Shown: positions 1-9,192, counted from the stretch's first letter. The stretch: DNA of 33,568 bases from Patescibacteria group bacterium (GCA_018818235.1 JAHISE010000036.1:1-33568); one strand, 5' to 3'. Notes: a model not told the origin generated them from the letters alone. Numbers and translations: made by a program.

Positions 1-1
1 A

Positions 2-1246
2 TACATCGGCGATATCAATGGCAATGGTGATGCATCACCTGTTCCATTTAGGGTTGCAACTCCTGACGGCATCGATGATGATGCACAGGAATATTTACTT
101 TCTCATGACGGAATCGAAATGTCAGATCTGACAAATGCACAAGGAGCAATTATCAGAAGTGCAACAAAGCTAAAAGATGCTGCTGCATTCGAAGCAGCTC
201 CTAACTTGGCTTACGTAGTAAGAAGTGGCGACGGACATGATAATATAGATAAACCTGAGGCTTCGGCACACGGAGTAGCAACAGTGAACACTCCGGGGGT
301 CAGCAGCAGAGATGTTGCATTACATGCAAATGCATTTATTACATCGTGGGCAAGAAGACTTATGGAAGGTTCTGCAAGTTTAAGAAGAGGACAATGGGCT
401 AAAAAAGAACTTAAACCACGCGAACTTAACACGCTTGGAATAATCGGATACGGAAACATAGGAAAACAAGCTGAAAAGATAAGCGGTCCTCTGTTTGAAA
501 AAGTATTACGATTTGATGCACTCCCTGATCGAAATAATGTGAAAAACATAGATGAGTTATTGGAAACTTCAACTGTTATTTGTATTCACGCAGCCGGTAA
601 ACAAGAAATACTTACTCCTGAGCTACTTAATAAAATTGGTCCGGGAACACTCCTGGTAAACACTTCAAGAGGTTCTAATGTAAATATAAATGGATTACTT
701 GCAAGACTTAGTGCAGATGATGACTTTAGCTATGCAACCGATGTATTCTGGGGAGAGCCACCTAATCCAAGGGGTCAAGTATATGAGCAAATAAGAAGAC
801 ACCCCAACTTCATGGGAACCCCACACATAGCCGCATCCAGAATTGGTAATCAGAAAGATCTGGGCAGAACTGCAGTTGCACGAATTCTTGAATTCGCACA
901 ACACGGAACAGTTAATCCTGATGACATTCAGGGGCATACTCTTCCAAAGATTGAACTAAGGCCAAGAGAAGAAGTCGGAGGACGTGTGGTTCTGCTACAT
1001 GAAAGTAAACCAGGAAAGCTTGAAACTATTTTTGACGGTACCGGAGATAAGCAAATGAATATTCAACGTAATACAAATGACCAAGGAGCTAAGTTTAGTG
1101 GGCACAGACTTGCACAAACTGTATTTGACTTTGAATCTGACGTTGTCCCCGAAAGTGCACTTAAAATAATGCGAAGAATTGAATCAGAACTTGATGCTTA
1201 CCATACCAGACTTCTTTGGTATGCACAAAAGCCCCCTACCGCTTAA
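2..1246 (+). CDS. D-3-phosphoglycerate dehydrogenase-like 2-hydroxyacid dehydrogenase, 5' truncated by window edge
   Basis: The ORF track starts at Met 119, but the frame stays open to base 2 (YIGDINGNGDASPVPFRVATPDGIDDDAQEYLLSHDGIEMSDL...). NAD-binding motif LGIIGYGNIGKQAEKI and LLVNTSRGSNVN, TPHIAAS motifs. Confidence 0.88.
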   Translation, partial: YIGDINGNGDASPVPFRVATPDGIDDDAQEYLLSHDGIEMSDLTNAQGAIIRSATKLKDAAAFEAAPNLAYVVRSGDGHDNIDKPEASAHGVATVNTPGVSSRDVALHANAFITSWARRLMEGSASLRRGQWAKKELKPRELNTLGIIGYGNIGKQAEKISGPLFEKVLRFDALPDRNNVKNIDELLETSTVICIHAAGKQEILTPELLNKIGPGTLLVNTSRGSNVNINGLLARLSADDDFSYATDVFWGEPPNPRGQVYEQIRRHPNFMGTPHIAASRIGNQKDLGRTAVARILEFAQHGTVNPDDIQGHTLPKIELRPREEVGGRVVLLHESKPGKLETIFDGTGDKQMNIQRNTNDQGAKFSGHRLAQTVFDFESDVVPESALKIMRRIESELDAYHTRLLWYAQKPPTA

Positions 1247-1748
1247 CCACTTTTAGCGTCCCCTTCGCAACCAGATTTTCTGAGGGATCCGGGTTACCAT
1301 CATCAGATTCCAGAGTAACCATTACAAATGGTTTGCTCTGGATATCTGTGTCCGCCTCAAAACTTAGCTGATGACGCGAATCTCCGAAGTAATTTGTTAA
1401 ATGCCCGATCGAAATAATTTCATCCGGTTCTTCTGCAGTCAACCATGCCTCGTAAAATGATCCTTCCTCTGTCGGATTAATATTCAATTGCATTGTTACA
1501 GCCGAAGTTCCATCTTCATACTTATAACCCTGCACAACTCCGTTTGCAGGAGTGTCTCCTACTCCACTCATTGCACCATAGGCAAACCATTCTTCCTTGC
1601 CGTGTTTTGGATGCTCAAATTTTCCATCTTTTGGCATCGCGTAATTATAAGCCTCCTCTCCGATCACATCGTCCTCAATCTTGACTTTGTCATTGCAAGC
1701 CGTTAATGTTAATGGCAACAAAATTGCTAATATAATAAATCTAAACAT
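1236..1748 (-). CDS. Small secreted lipoprotein of unknown function
   Basis: Signal peptide with lipobox-like LTLTAC at N-terminus; 170 aa; convergent 11-bp overlap with the upstream dehydrogenase. Confidence 0.7.
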   Translation of the reverse strand: MFRFIILAILLPLTLTACNDKVKIEDDVIGEEAYNYAMPKDGKFEHPKHGKEEWFAYGAMSGVGDTPANGVVQGYKYEDGTSAVTMQLNINPTEEGSFYEAWLTAEEPDEIISIGHLTNYFGDSRHQLSFEADTDIQSKPFVMVTLESDDGNPDPSENLVAKGTLKVVKR

Positions 1749-1810
1749 AGTAATTATTGGAAAGGACTGAAATATTATACAAGAGCCAATAAATAGGAAA
1801 GAAGAAATTC

Positions 1811-1853
1811 AATAAACGAGTAAACGAGATAACGAGCTAACGAATAAACGATT
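1811..1853. repeat. Octamer array (aaacgagt)n overlapping the stop codon of the O-antigen ligase-like gene
   Basis: aaacgagt aaacgaga taacgagc taacgaat aaacgatt. Confidence 0.8.
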
Positions 1854-3864
1854 ACCAAAGGTACCCCGGCGCCCTCCCCTTTATCTTCTCCCTCTCCACC
1901 TGAGAATGATGATCCGCACGGGCAGCAAGAACCTCATATAAAGGCTTTTCTCTGTTCGGTAACGTATTTACATACATATTGGCAAGAGCAATTACTTCCT
2001 CAGCATTAGGAGAAAGAGCTATAAAATGGGTATTATGCTCAATGGCATCTACAAACTTTTCGAGATCTTCAGTTACCTGAGACCTCATATCTTTGACGTC
2101 ATTCCACTGTCCGGCTGCCATCATTAACTTAACTTTGGCCCGCATAATGCCAAAGTCATTATATTTACCTCCCAGATCATATGCCTTTTCATATGCATCA
2201 AGAGCACCTTTTGCGTCCAGATCTGACCTTAATGTATCACCTAGCAGCTTATATCCCCTGAAGTCCTCAGCATTCTCCTCCATATAATCCTCAACAGCAC
2301 TTTTTGCTTCTGTGTAGCGCTTTAGTTCGTACAATATTTTTGCACAACTAAGGTGCATATCACGACTGAATATTTGCGGCATCGCATAGTCATACCAAAC
2401 CAATGCTCTCTCCCCTTCTCCTGCAGCCTCCAGATGTCTTCCAACCGAAGAAAGCAGTATACCTCTGGCTTCTGTTATTGCCACTATCAGTAAGATTGTG
2501 GCTAGCCCTACCTCAATAAACCGTACTATTTTGTTGTTCAACTTCGGCATTTTTCCCCACTTAATTTCCGGAACCAAAAGAGAGAGCATTACCCAAAACA
2601 TCAAGCTTACAGATACAAATTGCAGATTATAGTCGATAAGGCTGTGTGCCATAAGACCTGCAATTCCAAGAACAATAAACATTGATTTATCATTCAAGCC
2701 TCCGATTATGGACTTAACAAGTATCACTGTAATTATTACAAGCAAAAGAATTGCAGCTATCCATCCCCTCTCTGATGCCATCTTCAGAAAGAAATTATGC
2801 GGATGATCCGAAGTTGCGAGCACAGCATTTTGAAGACGAGGCTGCACAAACCTGAAGCTATACGGTCCCCAACCAAGCAAAGGCTTTTGAACCGAAAGAA
2901 CCCATGCCTGATTCCAGAATGAGGATCGCTCTGATACTGATGATGCTCCTTCGTCCGCTGTGAATGTTGCTTTTTGTGATATCGATTGAACCGGAAATAG
3001 TTGAGATCTGATCAGATTAGAACTGGAAAATAACAGACCTGATACAACAAATACAATTCCGATTTTTACCAGAACATTTTTGTAAGGAAAAACATCCTTC
3101 TTCCAATATTTATTAAACACAATAACCGCCCACAGAATTAATTGACCGACAAATGAAATCAAAGCACCTCGCGAAAAGCTCAGATACAGGAATCCGACAA
3201 ATAAACCAACAACCAGAAACCTAAGAATCATATTCTGCAATCGCTTTTCTTTGAGTGCCCATAACATTACGAGTGGCCACGTTACAAGAAGTAAATCCGC
3301 CCATGCATTGGGCCAGTAATCGGTATGAAATCTGTAATCGAAGAAAGTGCCGACAAATCTGTTTACCGGCTGAAAAATGTAAACAAAAAGTCCGATTATT
3401 CCTGCAATTAGCATAGTAACCACTACAACATTAACCAATCGATTAAACCAATCTGCCCCACTCCCATTCCGGATCACCCAGAAAAATATAAGAGCCAACG
3501 AACCTGTCCTCAGGACTTCATCCAATCCATAGTTAGCAGTTGAAGAATTTAAGAAGCTGGCAATTGTTAAAAATACAAACAAAACAATTCCTATCCATAA
3601 ATAAGAAGGCACTGATTCTTCATCCGGCTTCTTTTTCCAGTAAACAAACGTTAGCATCCATGCCAGTAACGTGAGCAACCAAGTAGTTTCCAGCCCCTTA
3701 CCTCCTTTCCATAAGATTGCAAAAACAAGGAACCACGGGATGCTCTTGAAGCATAATTCAGGCCAAGGTAGTGCAATGAACTTCTTGTACTTATTCAACC
3801 ACCAAGTTCTTTTAAGAAAATACTTCATGCGGTGCATTATTGCATAAATCAGCTTAAATAGCAC
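1852..3864 (-). CDS. O-antigen ligase/polymerase-like (Wzy_C) membrane protein with C-terminal TPR-like region
   Basis: Multiple TM segments; motif PLLGWGPYSFRFVQPRL...SDHPHNFFLKMASERGWIA typical of the Wzy_C/WaaL superfamily; C-terminal helical repeats. Confidence 0.82.
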   Translation of the reverse strand: MLFKLIYAIMHRMKYFLKRTWWLNKYKKFIALPWPELCFKSIPWFLVFAILWKGGKGLETTWLLTLLAWMLTFVYWKKKPDEESVPSYLWIGIVLFVFLTIASFLNSSTANYGLDEVLRTGSLALIFFWVIRNGSGADWFNRLVNVVVVTMLIAGIIGLFVYIFQPVNRFVGTFFDYRFHTDYWPNAWADLLLVTWPLVMLWALKEKRLQNMILRFLVVGLFVGFLYLSFSRGALISFVGQLILWAVIVFNKYWKKDVFPYKNVLVKIGIVFVVSGLLFSSSNLIRSQLFPVQSISQKATFTADEGASSVSERSSFWNQAWVLSVQKPLLGWGPYSFRFVQPRLQNAVLATSDHPHNFFLKMASERGWIAAILLLVIITVILVKSIIGGLNDKSMFIVLGIAGLMAHSLIDYNLQFVSVSLMFWVMLSLLVPEIKWGKMPKLNNKIVRFIEVGLATILLIVAITEARGILLSSVGRHLEAAGEGERALVWYDYAMPQIFSRDMHLSCAKILYELKRYTEAKSAVEDYMEENAEDFRGYKLLGDTLRSDLDAKGALDAYEKAYDLGGKYNDFGIMRAKVKLMMAAGQWNDVKDMRSQVTEDLEKFVDAIEHNTHFIALSPNAEEVIALANMYVNTLPNREKPLYEVLAARADHHSQVEREKIKGRAPGYLW

Positions 3865-3875
3865 TTACTTATGAA

Positions 3876-4124
3876 TTATAAATTCTTATATGTTTTCTCA
3901 TTTCTTCTTGCCACTTTCCTAATCTCAATCTCATTTGTTTTGGAATGCACCTCAAAAACAATTCTGTATTTTCCAATTCGAACTTTAAATAATCTCCTCT
4001 TGCCTTTAACCGAACTAATACCCGGTACTTTCTTGTAATCACGTTTTAACTGATCCATTAGAAGCATAATGGCTTCCTGCTCTTTTGCAGTTAATGCTCT
4101 AAGTAGCTTTTCTATCTTATCCAT
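3876..4124 (-). CDS. RelE/ParE-family toxin-like protein
   Basis: 82 aa with KGKRRLFKVRIGKYRIVFEVHSKTNEIEIRKVARRNEKTY, a RelE-like core; overlaps the AbrB-like gene by 8 bp. Confidence 0.75.
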   Translation of the reverse strand: MDKIEKLLRALTAKEQEAIMLLMDQLKRDYKKVPGISSVKGKRRLFKVRIGKYRIVFEVHSKTNEIEIRKVARRNEKTYKNL

Positions 4125-4407
4125 TCTTTATCTTCTTTAAGCATTTAATAATTTCTTCAGGGCTAATTCCTTTCCCTGAATTATCACGATCAGCGTCAAA
4201 CAAAACCTCTTCTTCTGCAACTTCTTCTATATTTATCGGCATAATAATGAGTTTGTTACCGTGCATTTCCAGTATGAAATTATCGGTATCAAAGTTTTTA
4301 CGCCAGTTTTTTGGAAGAGTTATTTGACCCCTTTCGGTGCTTTTTACGACTTTACTTGTCATAATAATAGAAGTAAGTAAATACGTAAATAAGTATATCT
4401 TATTCAA
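4117..4407 (-). CDS. AbrB/SpoVT-type antitoxin-like DNA-binding protein
   Basis: KVVKSTERGQITLPKNWRKNFDTDNFILEMHGNKLIIMPI swapped-hairpin motif; probable start at an internal Met (MTSKVVKSTERG). Confidence 0.75.
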   Translation of the reverse strand: MNKIYLFTYLLTSIIMTSKVVKSTERGQITLPKNWRKNFDTDNFILEMHGNKLIIMPINIEEVAEEEVLFDADRDNSGKGISPEEIIKCLKKIKNG

Positions 4408-4416
4408 TAGAAGAAA

Positions 4417-5214
4417 TCAATAGCTTCTAGGCAAAAACAAGGTACTTATCCTTTCTCTATACAAAAGAACTCTTGTTAATACACTTTGTTCAGTGCCATT
4501 TAGAATATGAACACAACGACCTTGATCCTGCATCTCAAATCCAACATCCAATTTAATGCCCATTCCACCCGTTCCGTTTTGTGATTTTGATGGAACAATT
4601 AATTCCCTTTTTGATGTGTCGCCATATTCAATAACCGGTACAACAGAATTTGGATCATCTATGTCCTCCAGCAGTCCATTCACACAAGTGGCAAAAACAA
4701 GCGCATCTGCCTCAATAATTTTTGCTACAGCGCCCGCCAGTCGATCATTATCCGATATTTTTAATTCATCTATTTCAACAGTATCATTTGCATTAAAGAT
4801 AGGTATCGTATCCTGCTCCTCTGCAAATATTTCATCTAGAACTGCCAATAGTTCCTCTGAATCAATATCATTCTTTGTAGGTAGAATCTGTGCAACATGA
4901 CATGCATTATCCTTGAAAAATTGTCTATACATTTCCATTAGTATTGGCTGCCCAACCGAAGCATATTTCTGTTTTTCTGCTACAGTTTCTCCTTTAGTTT
5001 TAACTCTTCCAAACTCTGCACGTCCGAATGGTACAGCTCCAGATGTAATCAATACAATATCTTTAATTCTTCTTTTCAAAATCAATAACTGCTCAACAAT
5101 ATTTCTAAATACTTCAATTTTTGGTTGGCCATTATCTGTAGATAAAACGTCAGATCCTACTTTTATCACAACCCGTTTGTATAGTTGTTCCAATGATGAA
5201 CGGTGAGAAATCAT
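4417..5214 (-). CDS. proB: Glutamate 5-kinase
   Basis: RVVIKVGSDVLS, VLITSGAVPFGRAEF, IPIFNANDTVEIDELKISDNDRLAGAVA, GTGGMGIKLD motifs; no PUA domain (265 aa). Confidence 0.88.
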   Translation of the reverse strand: MISHRSSLEQLYKRVVIKVGSDVLSTDNGQPKIEVFRNIVEQLLILKRRIKDIVLITSGAVPFGRAEFGRVKTKGETVAEKQKYASVGQPILMEMYRQFFKDNACHVAQILPTKNDIDSEELLAVLDEIFAEEQDTIPIFNANDTVEIDELKISDNDRLAGAVAKIIEADALVFATCVNGLLEDIDDPNSVVPVIEYGDTSKRELIVPSKSQNGTGGMGIKLDVGFEMQDQGRCVHILNGTEQSVLTRVLLYRERISTLFLPRSY

Positions 5215-5234
5215 TTTAAAATAGAGTAAATATA

Positions 5235-5264
5235 CAAAAACACCTCCACTGCGTGAGGGAGGAT
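5235..5264 (-). terminator. Terminator-like hairpin plus T-run in the proB leader
   Basis: Minus strand reads CATCCTCCCTCACGCAGTGGAGGTGTTTTTG: CCTCC/GGAGG stem followed by TGTTTTTG, 21 nt before the proB ATG. Confidence 0.4.
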
Positions 5265-5291
5265 GCTATCCGGATTTATGAGTATTTAAAC

Positions 5292-5369
5292 TTAGATCTC
5301 AAACACGGCACCATCCCTCGCAATTGGCGGGGTCGGGGTTATTGCCGGAGTCTGAGGTAGCAAGTTCAT
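5292..5369 (-). CDS. Possible Pro-rich leader peptide upstream of proB (MNLLPQTPAITPTPPIARDGAVFEI)
   Basis: 25-codon ORF, 5 Pro codons, directly upstream of the terminator-like hairpin and proB; no strong RBS seen. Confidence 0.35.
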   Translation of the reverse strand: MNLLPQTPAITPTPPIARDGAVFEI

Positions 5370-5412
5370 TATGAGAAGTAATTTAGCAAGTATATATTAT
5401 TAGTCAAGTCAC

Positions 5413-5499
5413 TGGTGCCGATGGAGAGACTCGAACTCTCACAGGATTGCTCCTACACGCTCCTGAAGCGTGCGCGTCTACCAATTCCGCCACATCGGC
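5413..5499 (-). tRNA. tRNA-Leu(CAG), CCA encoded
   Basis: Minus strand GCCGATGTGGCGGAATTGGTAGACGCGCACGCTTCAGGAGCGTG...GAGTTCGAGTCTCTCCATCGGCACCA; 7-bp acceptor stem, anticodon loop TTCAGGA. Confidence 0.95.
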
Positions 5500-5672
5500 A
5501 TGTGATCCAACCAATCCTACCCTATTCAATAGTTTATGTTAAAGGGATATTATTGAAATTTCCAAATGCATCATAGAACAGCTATTACGCCCTTCGTCTT
5601 CGCTCAGGATTACAATCACTGCTGCGAATATTAATGGAGCAATTGCGGAGTTGCCGCTGCGTGTAACCTTGC

Positions 5673-5718
5673 TAACGAACAACGAACAACGAGCAACGAT
5701 CAACGCATTAACGAATCA
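5673..5718. repeat. Heptamer array (aacgaac)n
   Basis: aacgaac aacgaac aacgagc aacgatc aacgcat t aacgaatc. Confidence 0.85.
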
Positions 5719-5749
5719 GCCAAAAACCCTAAGGATACTCAAATCAACC

Positions 5750-6862
5750 TCAATCCTCACAGAACAAATGCACCTCCTCCCAAACAAACCTAACTCTCTT
5801 TCCATTCTTTGCAACAACAATGATTTGCTGAGTGTCGGGTGGCTCTCCTGTTCTGCATTGATTGAATGTCGCAAGCACATCAACACGCAAAGTATCATAC
5901 AACTCCATAACCCTGCGAACATCAACCGAAGCACCCTTACCTCCGGATACATATACTACTTGTTCATTCTCGTCATCTATATCCGGTGATACGGGTCTAT
6001 CATTATCACCCATAAAACTAAACCACTCATCCCATGCATTATTAAGAGCCTCTGCTCCGGACGGAACTGCATAAGCAGCAGGCATCAAAGAGGTAGTCGG
6101 ATGAATGAAACTATGCAATGGCCGGAATTCATTATTCTTTGCAAGTCCGGTTACTTTTGGAGGCTCCCTCCAATCAGAACTCCTCCTCTCTGCATCCTCA
6201 TTACAAAAACTATATGTGTCTGTAAACCTTACACGCACTGCTTTTGCACCAACACGGGGAATAGCTATTATATTGTGCTGAGATTCAACTGCAGGGGTCA
6301 CTCCGCATCTCCATGGAATAACGTTGTTAACATCTATAACAACCTCTTGTGGCATTTCTATAATTGAATCAATCTCGATTGAATGTCCTCCGGTTGAACT
6401 GTTCCCAAATATTGCAACAACCATCTCGCTTGCAAAATTTATTGGAGGAAGTTGCACACCTTCACCTATTGCATTTTCCCAAAGCTTTCTCCACTGCGTC
6501 TCGCTTTTCGCAAACTGCACACGACGAGTCTGACGATCCTGCAATACAGAGTTCTTATCCAGTGTTCTGTACTCAACTTCTTTTCCGGTAAGCTTTGCTT
6601 CCTCTACCCAACGCGGTGGATTGCTCCAAAGCGGCAACTGGCATCTGTAACCGAATCTGTTTTCTACACGTTCATTTACTCGTTCCCACATTTTCTGATC
6701 ATCACTAAAACGACGAACAACTCGTTCGCATAAACGATCTTTGAAGTTGTCACCGGAAGTTCCTACAGCCAGAACATTATCAATGGAATTAAATACAAAA
6801 AGAATGACAAACAAGAGGCCGATGGTGGTATATGCGATTTTCATAAGGGCTATTTTATACAA
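5750..6862 (-). CDS. Secreted protein with two PrcB_C-like domains
   Basis: N-terminal hydrophobic signal; domain 1 SETQWRKLWENA...FASEMVVAIFGNSSTGGHSIEID...AVRVRFTDTYSFCNED; domain 2 NNAWDEWFSF...EQVVYVSGGKGASVDV...KRVRFVWEEVHLFCED. Confidence 0.7.
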   Translation of the reverse strand: MYKIALMKIAYTTIGLLFVILFVFNSIDNVLAVGTSGDNFKDRLCERVVRRFSDDQKMWERVNERVENRFGYRCQLPLWSNPPRWVEEAKLTGKEVEYRTLDKNSVLQDRQTRRVQFAKSETQWRKLWENAIGEGVQLPPINFASEMVVAIFGNSSTGGHSIEIDSIIEMPQEVVIDVNNVIPWRCGVTPAVESQHNIIAIPRVGAKAVRVRFTDTYSFCNEDAERRSSDWREPPKVTGLAKNNEFRPLHSFIHPTTSLMPAAYAVPSGAEALNNAWDEWFSFMGDNDRPVSPDIDDENEQVVYVSGGKGASVDVRRVMELYDTLRVDVLATFNQCRTGEPPDTQQIIVVAKNGKRVRFVWEEVHLFCED

Positions 6863-6929
6863 TTAATAACAAATTAGGAACACATTATTTATTTATCCAA
6901 TAAAAAACCAATCTTTTCTATTTAATAAC

Positions 6930-6957
6930 TTGACTCCCACAATTAGCACTCTAAAAT
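6930..6957 (+). promoter_or_regulatory. Putative sigma70-type promoter of groESL
   Basis: TTGACT, 16-bp spacer, TAAAAT; the -10 lies inside the CIRCE spacer. Confidence 0.65.
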
Positions 6958-6969
6958 GGCGACTGCTAA
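6943..6969 (+). promoter_or_regulatory. CIRCE element (HrcA operator)
   Basis: TTAGCACTC-N9-GACTGCTAA, one mismatch from the consensus TTAGCACTC-N9-GAGTGCTAA, upstream of groES. Confidence 0.9.
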
Positions 6970-6971
6970 TA

Positions 6972-7006
6972 TGACTATTGACTATTGACCAGTGACTAGT
7001 GACACC
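6972..7006. repeat. Heptamer array in the groES 5' leader
   Basis: tgactat tgactat tgaccag tgactag tgacacc. Confidence 0.88.
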
Positions 7007-7049
7007 CAACATTCCAATTGCTTTCTATACTCCACTACCCCCTTACCCA

Positions 7050-7379
7050 ATGACCGACATCCCCGAACTAGCCGTAAAAATTGAACCGTTAGGCGACCGC
7101 GTGGTAGTTATGCCACTCGAAAAAGAAGATGTTACAGCTTCCGGAATAGTAATTCCGGATACAGCCAACAAGGAAAAACCATCCGAAGGCATTGTAATCG
7201 CTATCGGTAAAGGAGGAGTTGGAAAAGACTGCTCTGATCCTTCCGCATTCCTTAAAATCGGTGACAAAGTCCTGTTTGGCAAATATGCCGGCGATGATGT
7301 GAAGCTTAAGGACAAGGAGGGCAAAGAAGTCGAAGTCAAAGTACTACACTTAGAATCCGTCCTTGGAAAAGTGGTATGA
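7050..7379 (+). CDS. groES: Co-chaperonin GroES
   Basis: MTDIPELAVKIEPLGDRVVVMPLEKEDVTASGIVIPDTA...KVLFGKYAGDDVK; start placed at 7050 rather than the 6999 ORF start, which lies in the repeat array. Confidence 0.95.
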   Translation: MTDIPELAVKIEPLGDRVVVMPLEKEDVTASGIVIPDTANKEKPSEGIVIAIGKGGVGKDCSDPSAFLKIGDKVLFGKYAGDDVKLKDKEGKEVEVKVLHLESVLGKVV

Positions 7380-7397
7380 CAATTGACAATTGACATT
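7377..7397. repeat. Heptamer array (tgacaat)n beginning at the groES stop codon
   Basis: tgacaat tgacaat tgacatt; first TGA is the groES stop. Confidence 0.85.
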
Positions 7398-7450
7398 CAG
7401 CTTTCCCAACTTTCCCAACCTAATTTAAAACTATTTCCCCCTTATAAACC

Positions 7451-9085
7451 ATGGCCAAACAACTACTATTCTCCAAAGAAGCCCGCGAAAAAGTTCTCTC
7501 AGGCGTTGCACAGCTTACTCGCGCTGTTAAATCCACAATGGGCCCCAAGGGTCGTAATGCAGTTATAGAAAAGAAATACGGAGGTCCAACTGTTACAAAA
7601 GACGGTGTTTCCGTTGCAAAAGAAATCGAATTGGAAGATCCGTTCGAAAACATTGGCGCACAATTGGTACGCGAAGCGGCAACAAAGACAAACGACGCAG
7701 CCGGTGACGGAACAACAACCGCAACCGTACTTGCATATGCGATTATGGAGGAAGGAATCAAGCATATAGGTTCGGGGGCCAATGCAATTGCAATTAAAAG
7801 AGGAATAGAAAAAGCAGTAGCAGCAATTTCTGAAAAGCTGGAAGAGTTGAAGAAAGATGTTTCTAAAAAGGAAGAGTACGCGGCTGTGGCAAATATTTCC
7901 GCTCAGGATCCGGAAGTGGGAGATGTGATTGCGGAGGTTATCGATCAGGTCGGAAAAGACGGAGTAGTTACGGTGGAAGCAGGCCAAACCCTGGGATTAG
8001 AGAAAGAATATGTGGAGGGAATGCAGTTTGATAACGGATATATTTCACCTTACTTTGTAACTGACACACAGAAGATGGAGGCAATTTTCGAAAATCCTTC
8101 CATCCTGATTACCGACAAAAAAATCGGTTCGATTCAGGAAATTCTTCCCCTTCTTGAATCACTGGCACAATCGGGAAAGAAAGAGATTGTAATTATTGCG
8201 GAAAGCGTGGATGGAGAAGCACTGGCTACGCTGGTTGTAAATAAACTGAGAGGAACATTCACGGCGCTCGCAGTAAAAGCTCCCGCATTCGGAGACAGAA
8301 GAAAGGAAATGCTAAAAGATATCGCAGCGTTGACGGGAGGTAGAGTAATATCCGAAGAAATCGGACTTAAACTGGAAAATGCAACAGTTGAAGATTTGGG
8401 AACGGCAAGAAGAGTGGTTGCGGACAAAGATAATACTTTGATAGTTGATGGCGGAGGTAAGAAAGAAGACATAGACGCCAGAATTAATCAAATCAAAGCA
8501 GCTCTGGAAACAAGCAGCTCAGATTTTGATAAAGAGAAATATCAGGAACGCCTTGCAAAACTTTCCGGTGGAGTTGCGGTTATCAAAGTAGGTGCGGCTA
8601 CGGAAGTTGAACAAAAAGAAAAACAGCACAGAGTGGAAGATGCCCTTCAGGCAACACGCGCAGCAGCAGAAGAAGGAATTGTCCCCGGTGGTGGTACTGC
8701 ATACATCCGCGCTCTCGTAGCATTGGATGACGTTAAAACAGACAATGAAGACGAAGCAGTGGGAGTTGATATCATTCGCAACGCACTTACCGCACCCGCA
8801 AAAACAATAGCAGAGAACGCAGGAATAGCCGGTGAAGTAGTTCTGGAGAAAGTTAAAAAGGAATCCGGGAATGTGGGTTACAACGTACTAACCGATAAAT
8901 ATGAAGATCTGGTTAAGGCAATGGTAATAGATCCAAAGAAGGTTACACGCGTGGCATTGGAAAACGCAGCATCAGTTGCATCCATGTTCCTAACGTTGGA
9001 AGTTGCAATTACAGAGATTCCAAAAGAGGAACCTGCAATGGCCGGAATGCCGGATGGAGGAATGGGTGGTATGGGGATGATGTAG
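7451..9085 (+). CDS. groEL: Chaperonin GroEL
   Basis: [52 protein letters not shown]...[15 protein letters not shown]-rich C-terminus. Confidence 0.98.
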   Translation: MAKQLLFSKEAREKVLSGVAQLTRAVKSTMGPKGRNAVIEKKYGGPTVTKDGVSVAKEIELEDPFENIGAQLVREAATKTNDAAGDGTTTATVLAYAIMEEGIKHIGSGANAIAIKRGIEKAVAAISEKLEELKKDVSKKEEYAAVANISAQDPEVGDVIAEVIDQVGKDGVVTVEAGQTLGLEKEYVEGMQFDNGYISPYFVTDTQKMEAIFENPSILITDKKIGSIQEILPLLESLAQSGKKEIVIIAESVDGEALATLVVNKLRGTFTALAVKAPAFGDRRKEMLKDIAALTGGRVISEEIGLKLENATVEDLGTARRVVADKDNTLIVDGGGKKEDIDARINQIKAALETSSSDFDKEKYQERLAKLSGGVAVIKVGAATEVEQKEKQHRVEDALQATRAAAEEGIVPGGGTAYIRALVALDDVKTDNEDEAVGVDIIRNALTAPAKTIAENAGIAGEVVLEKVKKESGNVGYNVLTDKYEDLVKAMVIDPKKVTRVALENAASVASMFLTLEVAITEIPKEEPAMAGMPDGGMGGMGMM

Positions 9086-9139
9086 GGGACATGCAATAAT
9101 AAGGAATTGTATGCTGCAATGAATTAGATCAACAAACTG

Positions 9140-9192
9140 TCGCTGGTCACTGGTCACTGGTCAAATAGTGAAAGACAAGTGACCAGTGACAC
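9140..9192. repeat. Inverted pair of heptamer arrays downstream of groEL
   Basis: tcgctgg tcactgg tcactgg tca... facing ...tgaccag tgacac; GTCACTGGTCA/TGACCAGTGAC are complementary. Confidence 0.85.

Noticed and set aside
7499-7987. 162-aa antisense ORF within groEL, Cys/Phe-rich
   Set aside because: Entirely antisense to a confident groEL; composition is typical of shadow ORFs.
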